Source: Acridotheres tristis (taxonomy: Eukaryota; Chordata; Aves; Passeriformes; Sturnidae). From it: DNA of 64,000 bases. The DNA lies in assembly GCA_037013685.1 (NCBI GenBank), contig CM072886.1, positions 74,030,535 to 74,094,534 of the forward strand, in the 5' to 3' direction. The notes under the pieces are model-generated. The model had not been told where the DNA came from. It was given only the letters and a program-made list of their open reading frames with translations, and did not search any database. Of this stretch, positions 37,520-49,635 are shown in pieces. The position numbers and the translations under genes were made by a program. The stretch's first letter is position 1. The number at the start of each line of letters is the position of its first letter.

Positions 37520-38864
37520 AGAAATGCAGTTATCTGAGAAAACAAAAATGCTGGTATATGTCTTGCGTAGATGTAAAGTTCTATCCACAAATAAAGTTTT
37601 CATTTGGTTCTAGTCAACATTTAAACCAATAATTATTAATTATATTATTAACACTTTAGAGAAACGTAATTGGATGTTTGCTCAACTAATAACCCGACAC
37701 AATGTACTTAAGCTGAAGAATGCAACACTCAATTATTCTCAATTATTGTTGATAGAAGAAGTTGAAGTCATTCACCTCTGCCAGAATGACTAGACTTTCT
37801 GAGGGAAAGATGCTGAGAAAAGTACATTCTAGAGGTGTGTAGATATGCAGCCCCATAGCCTTCAGTCTACAGTTATTGATTTGACAGGTGGGAAGAACTG
37901 TGTTATACCTTTAGGGATTTATCAGTCTTGTCCCAGCAATAATATGGTCAACTTCATTTGAAAAGGTACTGAATAATGAAGAACATCACAGCAAGTCATT
38001 CAGCAAACCTGAAGGGAGAAAAATGTAGTCTCAACACGACTTTCACATTTACAGGATGTTAATCTAAACAAACAATTAATTGAAAAAGGTAATAATTCTG
38101 CTCAAACATAGTTATCTTGGCATTTAGTGTCTGCTTTAGTTTTCGTCATTCTTAAGATAGAACTTGGCACAGATTTTTAACTGAGTGTAAAAAAAGAAGA
38201 AAGAAGATTTCCCTGTTCTCTCACAGCTCTGAAAATTATTCTCATCTTAAATTGGTGGGAGTAGTTTAAGATTTTAAAAGGGTTGCTTGACACCAATATT
38301 AATTCAGGAAAGACAACTTTTCTATACTTTATTTAGATTACTGAAATTTCAACAATATATTACAGGTAAATTATATTTCCTAAACAAAAATTCTTATTTA
38401 AGGAAAAGGTCAAAAGTAAAATTAATGACAAAGTCAACTTTTGCAACTATTTGGAAACAATGATTTCTGTCTGAAAACTGAATTGAGAATTGTCAAAAAT
38501 TTGATTTCAGCATATATATTCTAGGAAAACCAAAACAAGAACAAGAATCTGGCAGTGGAGGGCAAAGAGACATTCCTCACAATATCTCAGAACCAACTAG
38601 GACTTAGTAAACAATACATGTGCTGAAGTTATGTAACACATTGTGGAATAGAAACTTAGCTGAGTAGTAAATCAATTCTACAAGACACTGTGGGAATTGT
38701 GGAGAAGAACAAGTGTCCCAACAGAAGTCCCATGGTGAGCAGTGGCGTTTGCACCAGCTACAGTGGGAAATGAAACCCTGCATGCATTTCCTTTCACAAA
38801 CCAGGGAAATGAAAGAAAAATGTATGATTAATGCATGGAAAAGGTCATTCTATTTTCGACACTC

Positions 38865-39446
38865 CTTGTGCAGTCCCAGCTGGAAACTAATCCCCACACT
38901 GCTGTTTGCTCACTCTGCCCTGGTGGGATGGGAGACAGAATTGAAAAGGTAAAAGAGAGAAAACTCCTGGGTTGAGATAAAGGCCGTTTAATAGGGAAAG
39001 CAAAAGCTGCACGCACAAACAAAGCAAAACAAGGAATTAATCCACTGCTTCCCATGGGCAGGCAGCTGTTCAGCCATCCTCAGGAGGGCACGGCCCCATC
39101 ATGTGTAAGAGTGACTTGAGAAGGCAAACCCCATCACTTCAAACGCCTCCCTTTCCTTCTTCGTTCCCCTAAGTTTATATGATGAGAAGGACTTCATATG
39201 ACCTAAAATATCCTTTTTTCAGATGAGATCAGCTGTCCCCACTGTATCCCATCTCAGCTTCTTGTGCATCCCCAGCCTCCCTGCTGGTGGGGTGGTGTGA
39301 TGGGCAGAAAATATCTCGGTGCTGTGTAATTTTTGCTCAGCAACAACAAAAACATGTCTGTGCCATCTACACTGTTTCCAGCACAAATTGGAAATATAAC
39401 CTCATACAAGATACTGTGAAGAAAATAAACTCTATCCTGCATACAT
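38865..39446 (-). mobile_element. Solo ERVL-type LTR, family A, minus strand
   Basis: On the + strand it runs from CAGCTGGAAACTAATC and TTTGCTCACTCTGCCCTGGT, through GGGTTGAGATAAAGGCCGTT, CAAAGCAAAACAAGGAATTA and CTTCCCATGGGCAGGCAG, to TCTTGTGCATCCCCAGCCTC, TGGTGGGGTGGTGTGATGGG and AACTCTATCCTGCATACA. This is the reverse complement of the same LTR family as at 25.3 and 63.6 kb. A TATA-like TATAAAC (minus strand) lies near 39178 and an ATTAAA (minus strand) near 38986, in the places expected for promoter and polyadenylation signal. No internal retroviral sequence adjoins. Confidence 0.85.
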
Positions 39447-41277
39447 ATAAAGGAAATATTCTCCTTAAATACAACATTCATGAATTTCCTCGTGAGAATC
39501 ATAGTCTCTGTTTTATTGCCATTAAAAACCACCAAACAAAACCTCAGTTTTGACAATACGTCAGTGAGATATCTGTTAACTTGAGGCTTCTGTCATTATT
39601 TTGTTGTGAAGACACATGATGTCTGGAAAGGTGAATTTAAAACTAGAAAAGTACAAGAAAGAGATGTTTTTTCCTATTCTCCTGGGACACAACAGCAAGT
39701 ATAGGAGAAAGGGAAAAATCACTGTCTCAGTTACTTTGGAGCATTATTCTAATTATTTGAGAGATCATGTACGGAGACGAGACAGTAGGTAGGCCACCTC
39801 TGGATACCTGAGCACATCTGGAGACAAATGAATTGGGGAAAACTGAGCCACTTACTCCTTACTACTGCTAATTCACCACCAGGTTGGACTCCAAGCAATG
39901 ATGCAACAAGTAGACAATGCAGACACATTGACTCTCTCTAAGCTGCTTTCTAGTTTGCTTCTGTGAAAAATGATTATATTTTTATCCCCATCCTAAAATA
40001 TTAAAGCAGTGAGACCGTGATGAGATGACTCTATGGAGAAATTGTCTTAAGGCAACAATTTTCAATACCATGTCTCAGGTGGATAAAACTGCCATCTGAA
40101 ATTCCAACATTTTGTGTCCATATAAATTTATGTAGTTTCATAGCAATTTATCCTTTCAACAATTACAGCAATGACAGCCTGAAGCCAAGCAAGGCTTTCC
40201 CTCGTGCCTCAGACCTCAGGCTGAGTATTTCATTTATGTGAAACAACTTGATATGAAAACTACTGTTCTGGCATTACAAACAAAATCACCTTTAATATTG
40301 TTTTGTAGATTATTTAGGAGAGTTTATGGCACACTCTCATTCTGAATTATCACTTTGTTGCCAGAACAGTGATACATATAACTATCTGGCTAGCTTTGTG
40401 CAGCGCTTCATAACCGAGTCAATCTGTGTCTTTGATTATATAAAGAATTTGATCAAGTTAAATTCTAGATACCACCTTTTAATTTTATCATTGCTACCCA
40501 AACCAATTTTTTGTTCTACGGTCTTATTAAGGATAATGTAAGAAAATGCTGCTGGTGATCAAAACCCAGGACCTTTTACCCTCACATGCTTTCCATCTCA
40601 TCTAAAGGCCACAGTACAGCTTCATCAGATTATACCTTTAATTCCTTCAAAACTAAGAAATGTAGCTACATTAATTTATAGATACAGTAAATGATACAAT
40701 TTACTTAGCTATACTGCTATTTAGGAAGAAAGAGCTTCTAATGTTAAGATTACAAAATTATTTTTGCAGTCAAAGCTGTGCGAATAACTGATTGTGCTGA
40801 TATGTCTGCTGCACAAAAAACAATGAAAAAGCATTAATGTTTAAGGCAGATAAAAAAACAAAGAATTTCTTACTTTCATTCACCCTATCCCCTCATAACA
40901 AAATTTTCAGTCAAAATAAACACTGTCTATTGGAGCTAAAAGTATAAGGCTTTGTTTTGTTTTCTTCTTTTTGACCCTTTTGTAAGGTTGTTTATTTTGG
41001 CTGTTGTGTTTTGTTTGTTTGTGCTTAATGTAACCAGACTTGGGAGTGAGACTTCATTTTGAAACAGGAAGCTGAAATGTCAAATTGAAGCATTTTGGGG
41101 TTTCACACACATACAGATACACACCCTGATCTCTTAATTCTTCCCATCATTCTTTTCCCTGTCCTCATCACAGATTTCTCAGTGAGCCTGGCCAAAATTC
41201 AAGAAGTGAGCTTTGTCCTAGACCCAGATCTCTGGCTGTAAAGGCAAGTAAAACAAATCAGTTCCATAATATTCAAT

Positions 41278-41308
41278 TGTTTGTTTGTTTTTTTGTTTGT
41301 TTGTTTTA
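41278..41308 (+). repeat. (TTTG)n tract
   Basis: TTTG repeats with one longer T run. Confidence 0.85.
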
Positions 41309-41638
41309 GGCTGAGTACTGGTATGTTACCCATAATCATTCCCATTTAAATTGCCACAAATACATGACTGCCTGCACAGGTATGCAGTCAGAGCATGTCA
41401 CTCTTCCTCCACCATCCTGTTAAAGTGAGCTTTCTGAACAGCTGTTGTATCAGTGCACCAAATCTGCAGCCAGAAATAGAATGAAGAAGGTCTGTATACA
41501 GTATCTGTATAAGAATGAAAAGTCCAAAAGACAAAGGATCATAGAAGAAAATGAAGGTGCATAGAAAAGGGATAACTAACCCATAAAATAGTTGAGAAAC
41601 AAAATTCTAAATGAACATTGATTTGTGAAATTATACCG

Positions 41639-41659
41639 TATATATATATATATATATAT
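41639..41659 (+). repeat. (TA)n dinucleotide repeat
   Basis: About ten TA copies in a row. Confidence 0.9.
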
Positions 41660-44600
41660 TCTGTCTCAAGTTCAGCCAGTTTATGACTTTCTGGTTTTTC
41701 CCACCAGCTTTCAAGCCTTCTTTTCCCCCCAGCCACATTTGAGTGTGTAACATTTTAAGTGTTCTAAAGTACAAGAATTTAGTGTAGCTATTAATATTTG
41801 TTGCACACTAGGTGTACAACATTAGCAAATGTTGCACCATTAAAACTTTCCTATAAAGTGTATAAATTAAAAGCAAAAATTGGCTTAGAAATATTTAAAC
41901 TCATAACTGAACTAAACTAATTTCTGAGAACTGAAGGACTGTTAATCATTATATAGTATTTTTTCTATTAAGTAATCAAAACTTGCATTTTATAAAGTCC
42001 CTAAAGAATTTGTACTCTAGTTACAGATTTGTACTCTGGCCTATGGTGAATCCAGTTGACATAATCCTGTTGACATAATTGGCTGTAAGGGCAAAGGCAT
42101 TTTGTAGGGTTTGTGTTTGAAGCATAGGATAAAAGGTAATGTAGAAATCACTTCCCAGCAAGAAATGTTCTAGCATTTTGTCATGTAAAAGCGTCATGAG
42201 TATTTGAAGGGGTTCCATTTGCAGGTTGTCTTCTGAAGTGTTACAAAAGACTTACCCAGCAAGTTAGAAAGAGTAGACCCCCTTCTTATAATTTGCACTT
42301 CCCATCCATTTCGCCCTTCCAGGAAGCAAGGAACAGGAAGGAAAAGCAGCACCAGTGGTTCCCCACAAACCAGTGGTCCTCTCAAACTGAAAGCAGAAAA
42401 ATGTGGGCATAACTGCTACATCTTCCTGCACAATAAGCAATAAAGAACATAATAAGCAGGTCTAGGTCATGCCAAACAATAGAGAGAACAGAATATAAGA
42501 GCCCTTTTTTCCACAAGATGACCATTTGGTTTTACACTGTTGCATTCAGTTGTGCCATTAATTAAAACCAATGCTGCTTTGAATAATTATAAATTGTGTT
42601 TGTTTTTTTTTTCTCTAAGTGCTCTCCACCTCAAGCCTTCTGTGCACACAAAAACTTGTCTATTGTTTGTCTATTGAGCTTAACCAAATATATCTTCAGC
42701 TACCTTTCCTCATCCTCATTACTACATATTGCAGTGGGAGCTTATCACCTGATGAATATTTTCTATAAATATTTTTTAGCTAAGAAAAGAGTTTCCTGTC
42801 AGAACGTTTTTAAGTTCCTTGCAAATTTCATTTCTAAATGAAAGAAGGAACAAAAGAGCTTGTTTTGCTTTGTTATGAGTTTTTTAATTCCATTTATTTT
42901 ATGAGAAGCACACCTGATAAGGACCAGCCTACTTCAGGAGGCAAAAGATGAAAATCAATCTACTTATTAAATCATTAGAAACTCATCCAGAGAGTAGTGA
43001 AGGAAAAAAAGAAGAAAGTCCATCTGAGTGGACTTCCATACTTCACTACTTCTTCTATGTTTAAAATTGTCACCAAATTATCCAACACTGCACACTATCA
43101 TCTCATGTTATTTATGTTTCCATTCTTGAGTAAAGGGTTTTTAGCATTGTCCCGTAGCACAGTGCATGGGTTGCTACATCTGGTGAAAACAGAGGACAGC
43201 AATTTTTTCAGAAGAGCTAGGGGATTTACACATTTTTTTTAATTCTTCTGCAGTATGAAAGGAATCTCAGTAGACCCCCAGGCATTAAACATGTCCACGC
43301 ATTTCAAGACACTGTTTTAAAAAATAATGATACAATCTGATCTTGATAATGGTTACAATGAGTTTTTTTAGATGAATGATTTTATTAGTACAATGCATCT
43401 TTGAAAATAAACAGAGATGCACAAAAGTCACATCTCTACCTTTCAGCTAAGGATTTACTAATTCCCTATGAAAAAGTTTAAAATATATCTGTATTTTTCT
43501 CTTCAGTTTATTTCTCAATTTTATATCTATTAGTTGAGAAATCTAGTTTCTGCCTCTCACATTGTGTGAGGATTTGAACATCTGATTTAAATGGATAGTC
43601 ATCCTTATCTTAGCCCTTCCAAGCGTGATGTGGGTGAAATGTGTGGATATTTAGAATCTTAGAACATACTTAAATATTGACCTCATCACGTGAACAAATT
43701 CTCTTTTCAGAATCATTGTTTCTTTCTTCAGGGGATCAAAGGATCAAAACCCCCTTCTTTAGGCCAAATTGTGCTTACCCACAGAAAAGCTGGCCTGAAG
43801 AAGTCTCTTCCAGCCTTAGTTTCAATAAATGACACTATTGCACAAATACTTGTTTCTCAATTTGCCCAGTAATTCCAAAATTATGTACCAGCAGGATACT
43901 GGGCCCAGACTCTTACTCTTTTCTGTGAATTGACTAATGATTCTGGTGAGACACTAAACAAATCCCTATAGTGTATTAGATGCTTGCAGCCATAAAGCCT
44001 TTTCTGCTCCATAAAGGATGATGTGATTCCACACAACCCACAGCTGTCCTGAAGTGACACTGCAGAGTCATTTGTGCACAGCAAGAAGTATGAATCTGTC
44101 TAAATGACTGTTATTAAAAGTAGAATGTTGTTTCATGAAAACAGTAGTTTCACTCCACATGAAAACAGCTCTTAAGAACAGAAAGAAAAATAAAAGTAAT
44201 GGGGACTATAAATGAGGTGAAAAATACTCAGATCCTTTCTCTCATAACTGTGTAAAGCCAAATTATCCTATCACATTAAAAACATGATGCTATTTGCAGT
44301 AAGTATGCAACTTCAAAATTACCTTACACCTGTAGACTAGTCTAACATCATAATTAAGACTACACAGTTTCTTCCTTCTTTTCTCATGTAATGTCAGTAT
44401 ATATTGAAAAAGTAACAAAACAAAAAGCCCTTGAGTATTTAAAATCACAACTATGAGTCTTCAGCTTTGTTTTCTCATACAAAATGAAAGTTTTGATCAT
44501 ACTATCCCAAATAATAAATGCTCTAGTTTAGTTCTGCCAACATGACAATTTTGTAGGGCATCATACAATTAGTTAGGCAGGAATTAACTTCTAAGCATCC

Positions 44601-44922
44601 TACTCACTCTAATAATTAAAAAATGCTCTATTAAATGTTTGCAACCTGCATTTTCTTCGTAAACATAAACTGGTCATTCACCAGACATACAAAATTTGTT
44701 CTCAAATGAATTTTCCCCAAATTAACTTTATAGAACTGTACCTGGAATTCACTTTTCTTCCAAACACTGTTTATATTTTCTCAGAAGCAAATGAAAACTG
44801 CATAGAGGAGGATTCTCTTAGGAATATTCAGCTTGTGCAACTAGAGACCAGTTTTGTGTGATTTATCTTAATAAAAATGTATTTATAATATGAATAAGCC
44901 CTTACCATATTTAAAGTACAGT

Positions 44923-44980
44923 ACAAATACCCAAAAGAGTAATCTCATTGTATAAATACTCAAAAGTGTAATCTCGTTCT
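44923..44980 (+). repeat. Two-copy tandem duplication, 29-bp unit, diverged
   Basis: Units at 44923-44951 and 44952-44980 share AAATAC, CAAAAG and GTAATCTC and differ at five of 29 positions. Confidence 0.8.
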
Positions 44981-45470
44981 GCAGTGCACATTGTATTTGT
45001 GATTTAGCATGTTTTCTGTGGTAAGACTCTGCAGGAAAAATATGCAATCAGAAATGATAATTGGAAACATCAGTCTGATCAATCATGTGTAGTTGTGGAC
45101 GCAGATTGCTTGTTAACACCACGGAAAAGATCTTGGTCCACGGAACAGACTAAAGTAGACTACACAAATTATAATGAAAGCTTGCAAATGTTGTAATGAA
45201 ACAAAATGAATAGTTACAAATTCCTAATTTAAAAAATCTAATAGCACACTATTAGAAAGGGAAAAATATTTTTAGAATGTTTTTGCAGCACATACCTGTG
45301 CAATGATTTAACAACTTTGTCTCAATTATCCCAGGCAGGGATTCTTTTTTTTTTCTCTTTTCTTTTCTTTGAGGATTGCTTCTAGTTCTGACAGTATAAA
45401 TCAATTCTATACTTAATATAACAAATTTATAAAAATAATTAATATAGGTTGGTATTTATTTACATAAAAT

Positions 45471-45640
45471 TGCAGAACCATTTAGGACGAAAGTGGCTTC
45501 TGGAGGTAACCTAGTCAAATCCTGCTGCTCAAGCAGGGTCAGCTACAATGTTTTCCAGGCTTTTGTCCAAGCAGATTTTCTGTATCTCCACAGAGATGCC
45601 ATAAAATTCTGGGAAACGTGATCCAGCGTTACCTGAGACT
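45471..45640 (-). mobile_element. CR1 LINE 3' end, minus strand
   Basis: It contains GGCTTCTGGAGGTAACCTAG, AAATCCTGCTGCTCAAGCAG and GGTCAGCTACAATG, then TTTTGTCCAAGCAGATTTTC and TCTCCACAGAGATGCC. This is the reverse complement of a CR1 3' end in which the AGAATCATAGAA-type tail has decayed to AGAACCATTTAGGA. Confidence 0.75.
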
Positions 45641-45661
45641 TTGACCTATCTCTGATTCCCA

Positions 45662-45945
45662 TCTATCACAGAATCAGAATCACAGAATGGGCTAGTTTGG
45701 AAGGGACCACAGCAGGTCATCTGGTCCAATCTCCCTGCTCTTCCAGAGTCATCCTAGAGCCGTTGGCACAGGATTACATCCAGTTGGTTCTTAAATAACT
45801 CCAGTGAGGGAGGGTCGACAACCTCTCTGGGCAACCTGCTCCAGTGCTTGTTCACACACAAAGTTCTTTCTCATAACCAGGTGGAAATTCCTGTGCATCA
45901 GTTTCTGCCCATTGCCTTGTGACCTATTACTTGGAAAAGCCTGAC
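45662..45945 (-). mobile_element. CR1 LINE 3' end, minus strand, second copy
   Basis: It starts TATCACAGAATCAGAATCAC and AGAATGGGCTAGTTTGGAAG, then GACAACCTCTCTGGGCAACC, TGCTCCAGTGCTTGTTCACA and GCCCATTGCCTTGTGACC. This is the reverse complement of a CR1 3' end, cut off inside ORF2 near 45945. The ATTCTGTG-type tail is recognisable in CACAGAAT. Confidence 0.85.
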
Positions 45946-48713
45946 TCCATTCTCTTGACAGCTTGACAGCTTTGTGCATCTTGTTTTCTTGCTGCCTTCC
46001 CAGATCGAATGCAACTAGCAAACTTCATGGAACTTTACTCCACTCTCAATATAATGTTTATATCATCAATGAGTATCACTAACAAGGTTGTAGTCTGCAT
46101 TGTTTTATATGTATACTGAAAAAAAATCTTAATTTGAAAGAATTTAGCTCCACTATGAGGAAATTGTGACTGAACTGTATAAAGATATTTTACAGTATTT
46201 CCTTGCACTATATGTAAAAATGCACAGAAAATTGGGAGAGACAGGGTGGAAAATTTTGCAACTCTAATTGTACTCATAAAAATATTGTATTTTCCTCTAT
46301 GTCAGAACAAGATCTATTCATCACTGAAATACTTCACATCCAAAATCCATCTTGGGAAACTTAAAAGTAAATTTATCTCCTCCTTTATCTAAGGCTCTAC
46401 AAAAATATAGGTTTTTTTTTTTAAATTTTCTCTTCCAACCCTTTTGTTCTCCATTAAACAGAACTCTATTTTATTGTACTATCGTTTATCATTGGTAGAG
46501 ATTATACGAAAGAATAGAACACTAAAATCATAAGAGGCTGAAACACAAGTTATGTTTTGTAAATAGCTATATAATTGTTATCTTTAAATAAGTGTGACAA
46601 CTTTAGGTGTTTAAGCTAGCCTTTCTGAACACTACAGCTGATGTTCTCTCAAGTAATTGTTGTGGCATGGTATAAAGGCACTCATGTTTTCTCATCCAGG
46701 TATTAGATACGATTTTTCACTTACTCTATGCTTTCTTTTGTTTAAATTTTAATTCTTACCTGATGAAAATATGAGAATAAGTGGAAACAATGCTGCGCAT
46801 CTTGGGCAAACTTCCATAAGTAAGAAATAAAAAAGAAAAGAGGCAGGGAGAGGATAATATGCTGACATGCAACCTAAGTCTCATGAGTCTCTTCTGCCCT
46901 CTGATAAACACAAAAACAAGATCAAGAGGCAACACTTCTGCCATTAAGAAAAGCCATTACAAACTCAGCCATTTTTTGTAAGGCACAGAAGGAGGAAATG
47001 ATGCAAGAAAATTTTTTCATCGCTTATTATAAAAGGTAAGTACTTCAATGCAATTAAGTAGTCTTTTCAAGGCAAGAGAATGGGCTTATTTCGTGCAGTG
47101 AACGGGTACCAAGGCTTAAATTGATGTAAAGGCTACAGGTTTTGATATTTTGAAAGAAAGTGCTGACATTGCAGACCCTTACATTAACAACTGAGCTCTC
47201 CAGGTGTTCCATCAAGCCACTTTTCACACTGTTTTCTCATGGCTATTACAGCAGGAATCTTTGAATGCTTTGAATTACAGCACTAAACTCACACTTCTTC
47301 TCTCATCCATATACCATCCATCTCTCACCTCTCCTTTGGTCTACGTAAACAACTGGTAAGAATTATATCTGAATACTTTCTGATTATTCTGTTCTGAGAC
47401 CTCTGATTGTAGCTGGAATGTTTGTATAAATATGGTTCTGCAATTTAAAGTGTGAAAGAAAGACAAGTGCTATACATTTCACAGTTTTAACACTGATAAT
47501 TTAATAAAATAAGTATTTCAACAAAGAGCAGCATTTTTGAAATTATGATGGATGAACTTTGGATCATAAGCAAGACTTGTAACCCTCTAATGGTATTCTA
47601 GGACATGTCAGGAGACATGAGTGGAAAAGATTTGAAGTAATTAATGCTCATTCCACTATTTAAGCAGAAGGATTAAAAATGTTTATGATTCAAAAAATAA
47701 CCTACATTTAAGAATATTATAAATGTTGTTTCAATACAGAATCCAGTTATTTTCAGATACACAACTGTGATTTCTTATTTTCATTTTTTTCCACAAAACT
47801 GCCGAGTGAGATTCACCAAAGATACAAATATCATAGACATTAAAAGTGGAGATGCTAGATTTTGCAATGTAATTATAGGTTTCCCAAGCATGCAAGATAC
47901 ATGTTGGGCCAAAAATCCCTTATCAGAGTACTTTAAAAGGTCTCATTGCCAAGGACTCATTTTAATGAAGGAACCCAGAGTCAAATCTAGCTGACAGTAC
48001 TGCCAGTAAATCTGGAATTTATCTATTTAAATAGCTGGAGTATCTTTGCTTTTATACCTTCTCATTTCACAGCAGCATCTGCCACTGTAATATGCCATAA
48101 GTCTGGGTTCTGTTTGCTTTAAACATCATGGTACTTTTCCACCTATAAAGAGCTACTTCATATTATTCATCCTGCATTTAAACTAGAACTACTCTTGAGT
48201 TATCAAACTTAAACAGAATATTTCCCTGACTTCAAAGAAGCCACTACTTGCTCACTCTGTGAAATTACTGAGTAAAAATTTGTTTTGGTTTTGATTTCCT
48301 AGGCAAGGTAATGAATCGGGATAGAAAACACCATTTAGAAAAATCTTTAAAGGAATTAATCTTTCATGCTCAATAACATGAAATAAAGTGTAAACACCTG
48401 CAACAGAGGAGAAATAGAAAATACAGATACTCTTTAGTGGATGAGACCTTTGTTTTTCTCAGTCATTGCACAAGGAAGCATGCTGTGCATTGCTATTTAG
48501 GAACTTGAGACTTCAAAAGCAAGTTAGAACAAACTGGTTATCAAACCAAACTTGTTTCCACCTTTTAACTGAGGAAATAAATCCAGTGGTTTTGATATAG
48601 CAGGAGGGGTTTTTTTTATATTATTGAGAAGATTATTTCCAAATTCAAAGTTTAATTGATATTCTTTTGGGTATCAAAGCAGTAGTGCCATACAATTTTT
48701 AGTTTTGTGAAGG
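45946..48713. other. Intergenic AT-rich DNA
   Basis: No gene or named repeat recognised. Confidence 0.5.
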
Positions 48714-49635
48714 TTGTTGATCCTGGCTGATGCCAGACGTCTACCAAAACAGTTTTATCACTCTCCTTATCAGCTAGACAGGGGAGAAAACGTATAACTA
48801 AAGACCTATGAATCGAGATATGGACAGGGAAAGATCACTCACCAATTACCGCCATAGGTAAAACAGACTTGGTTAGGGGAAATTAATGAAATCTTTTACC
48901 AATCAAATCAGAGTAAGATAATGCAAAATAAAATCAAAATTTTAAAACACCTTTCCCCCATACCTCCTTTCTTCTCATACTTAATTATATTCCCAGGTCC
49001 TCTACCTTCTCTCCCACAGAGGCATAGCAGGTTATAGGAATGGGATTTGGTCAGGTCATCAAACATTGTCTCTGCCACTGTTTCCTGCTCAGGGGGAGAG
49101 ACTCTTTTCCTCTGTTTCAGCTTGGGGTACCTCCCATGAGAGTGTTCCATGAGCTTCTCCTATGTAAGTCCTTCCCGTGGGCTAGAGTTCTCCACAACCT
49201 ACAGCAGTGTTGGTCCCTTCCAAGGATGCAGTCTTTCAGGCACAGCCTGCTCTTGTGTGAGCCCCCCACGGGGTCACAGGTCCTGCTAGAAAACCTGCTC
49301 CAGCATGGGCTCCTCTCCATGAGTCCACAGATCCTGCCAGGAGCACCTCTTATCCGTCCTCTTCCACTGCCCATGATGTCTGCAGAGTTGTTTCTCCCAC
49401 ATATTTTTACTCCTCTGGCTTGAGTTGCACAGTTTTTGCCCTATTTTAAAATATGCCTAGGCCAGCATTGCCACCATTATTGCTAATGGGTTTGGCCTTG
49501 GCCAGTGGTGGGTCCATCCTGGAGCAGGCTGGCATTAGCCCTGGCAGGCAAGGGGAAGCTCCCAGCACCTTCTCACACCCCTGTAGCCCCTCTGCTACTC
49601 AAACCTGACCACACAAACCCAGTACCTAGGACCAT
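48714..49635 (-). mobile_element. Solo ERVL-type LTR, family B, minus strand
   Basis: On the + strand it begins TGTTGATCCTGGCTGATGCC, continues GATCACTCACCAATTACCGC and CCAATCAAATCAGAGTAAGA, then the GC-rich body with GTCTCTGCCACTGTTTCCTG, CCCACGGGGTCACAGGTCCT, ACCTGCTCCAGCATGGGCTC and TCCACAGATCCTGCCAGGAG, and ends after GGCCTTGGCCAGTGGTGGGT and CACACAAACCCAGTACC. This is the reverse complement of the family seen at 31.7 kb. It keeps repeated CTGCTCCAGC-type units. No retroviral genes adjoin, and the frames of 80-130 codons inside are compositional. Confidence 0.82.

Larger units (their letters stand above)
32686..38864. other. Intergenic AT-rich DNA
   Basis: No gene recognised. It holds the T/G tract at 36804-36865 and the 48-bp duplication at 37424-37519. 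A run of eight or more G lies near 34765. Confidence 0.5.
39447..45470. other. Intergenic AT-rich DNA
   Basis: No gene recognised. Contains T/G tracts at 40949-41023 and 41278-41308, a (TA)n at 41639-41659 and a diverged 29-bp duplication at 44923-44980. Confidence 0.5.

Noticed and set aside
49040..49423. 127-codon open frame
   Set aside because: Antisense body of the 48.7-kb LTR; no domain.
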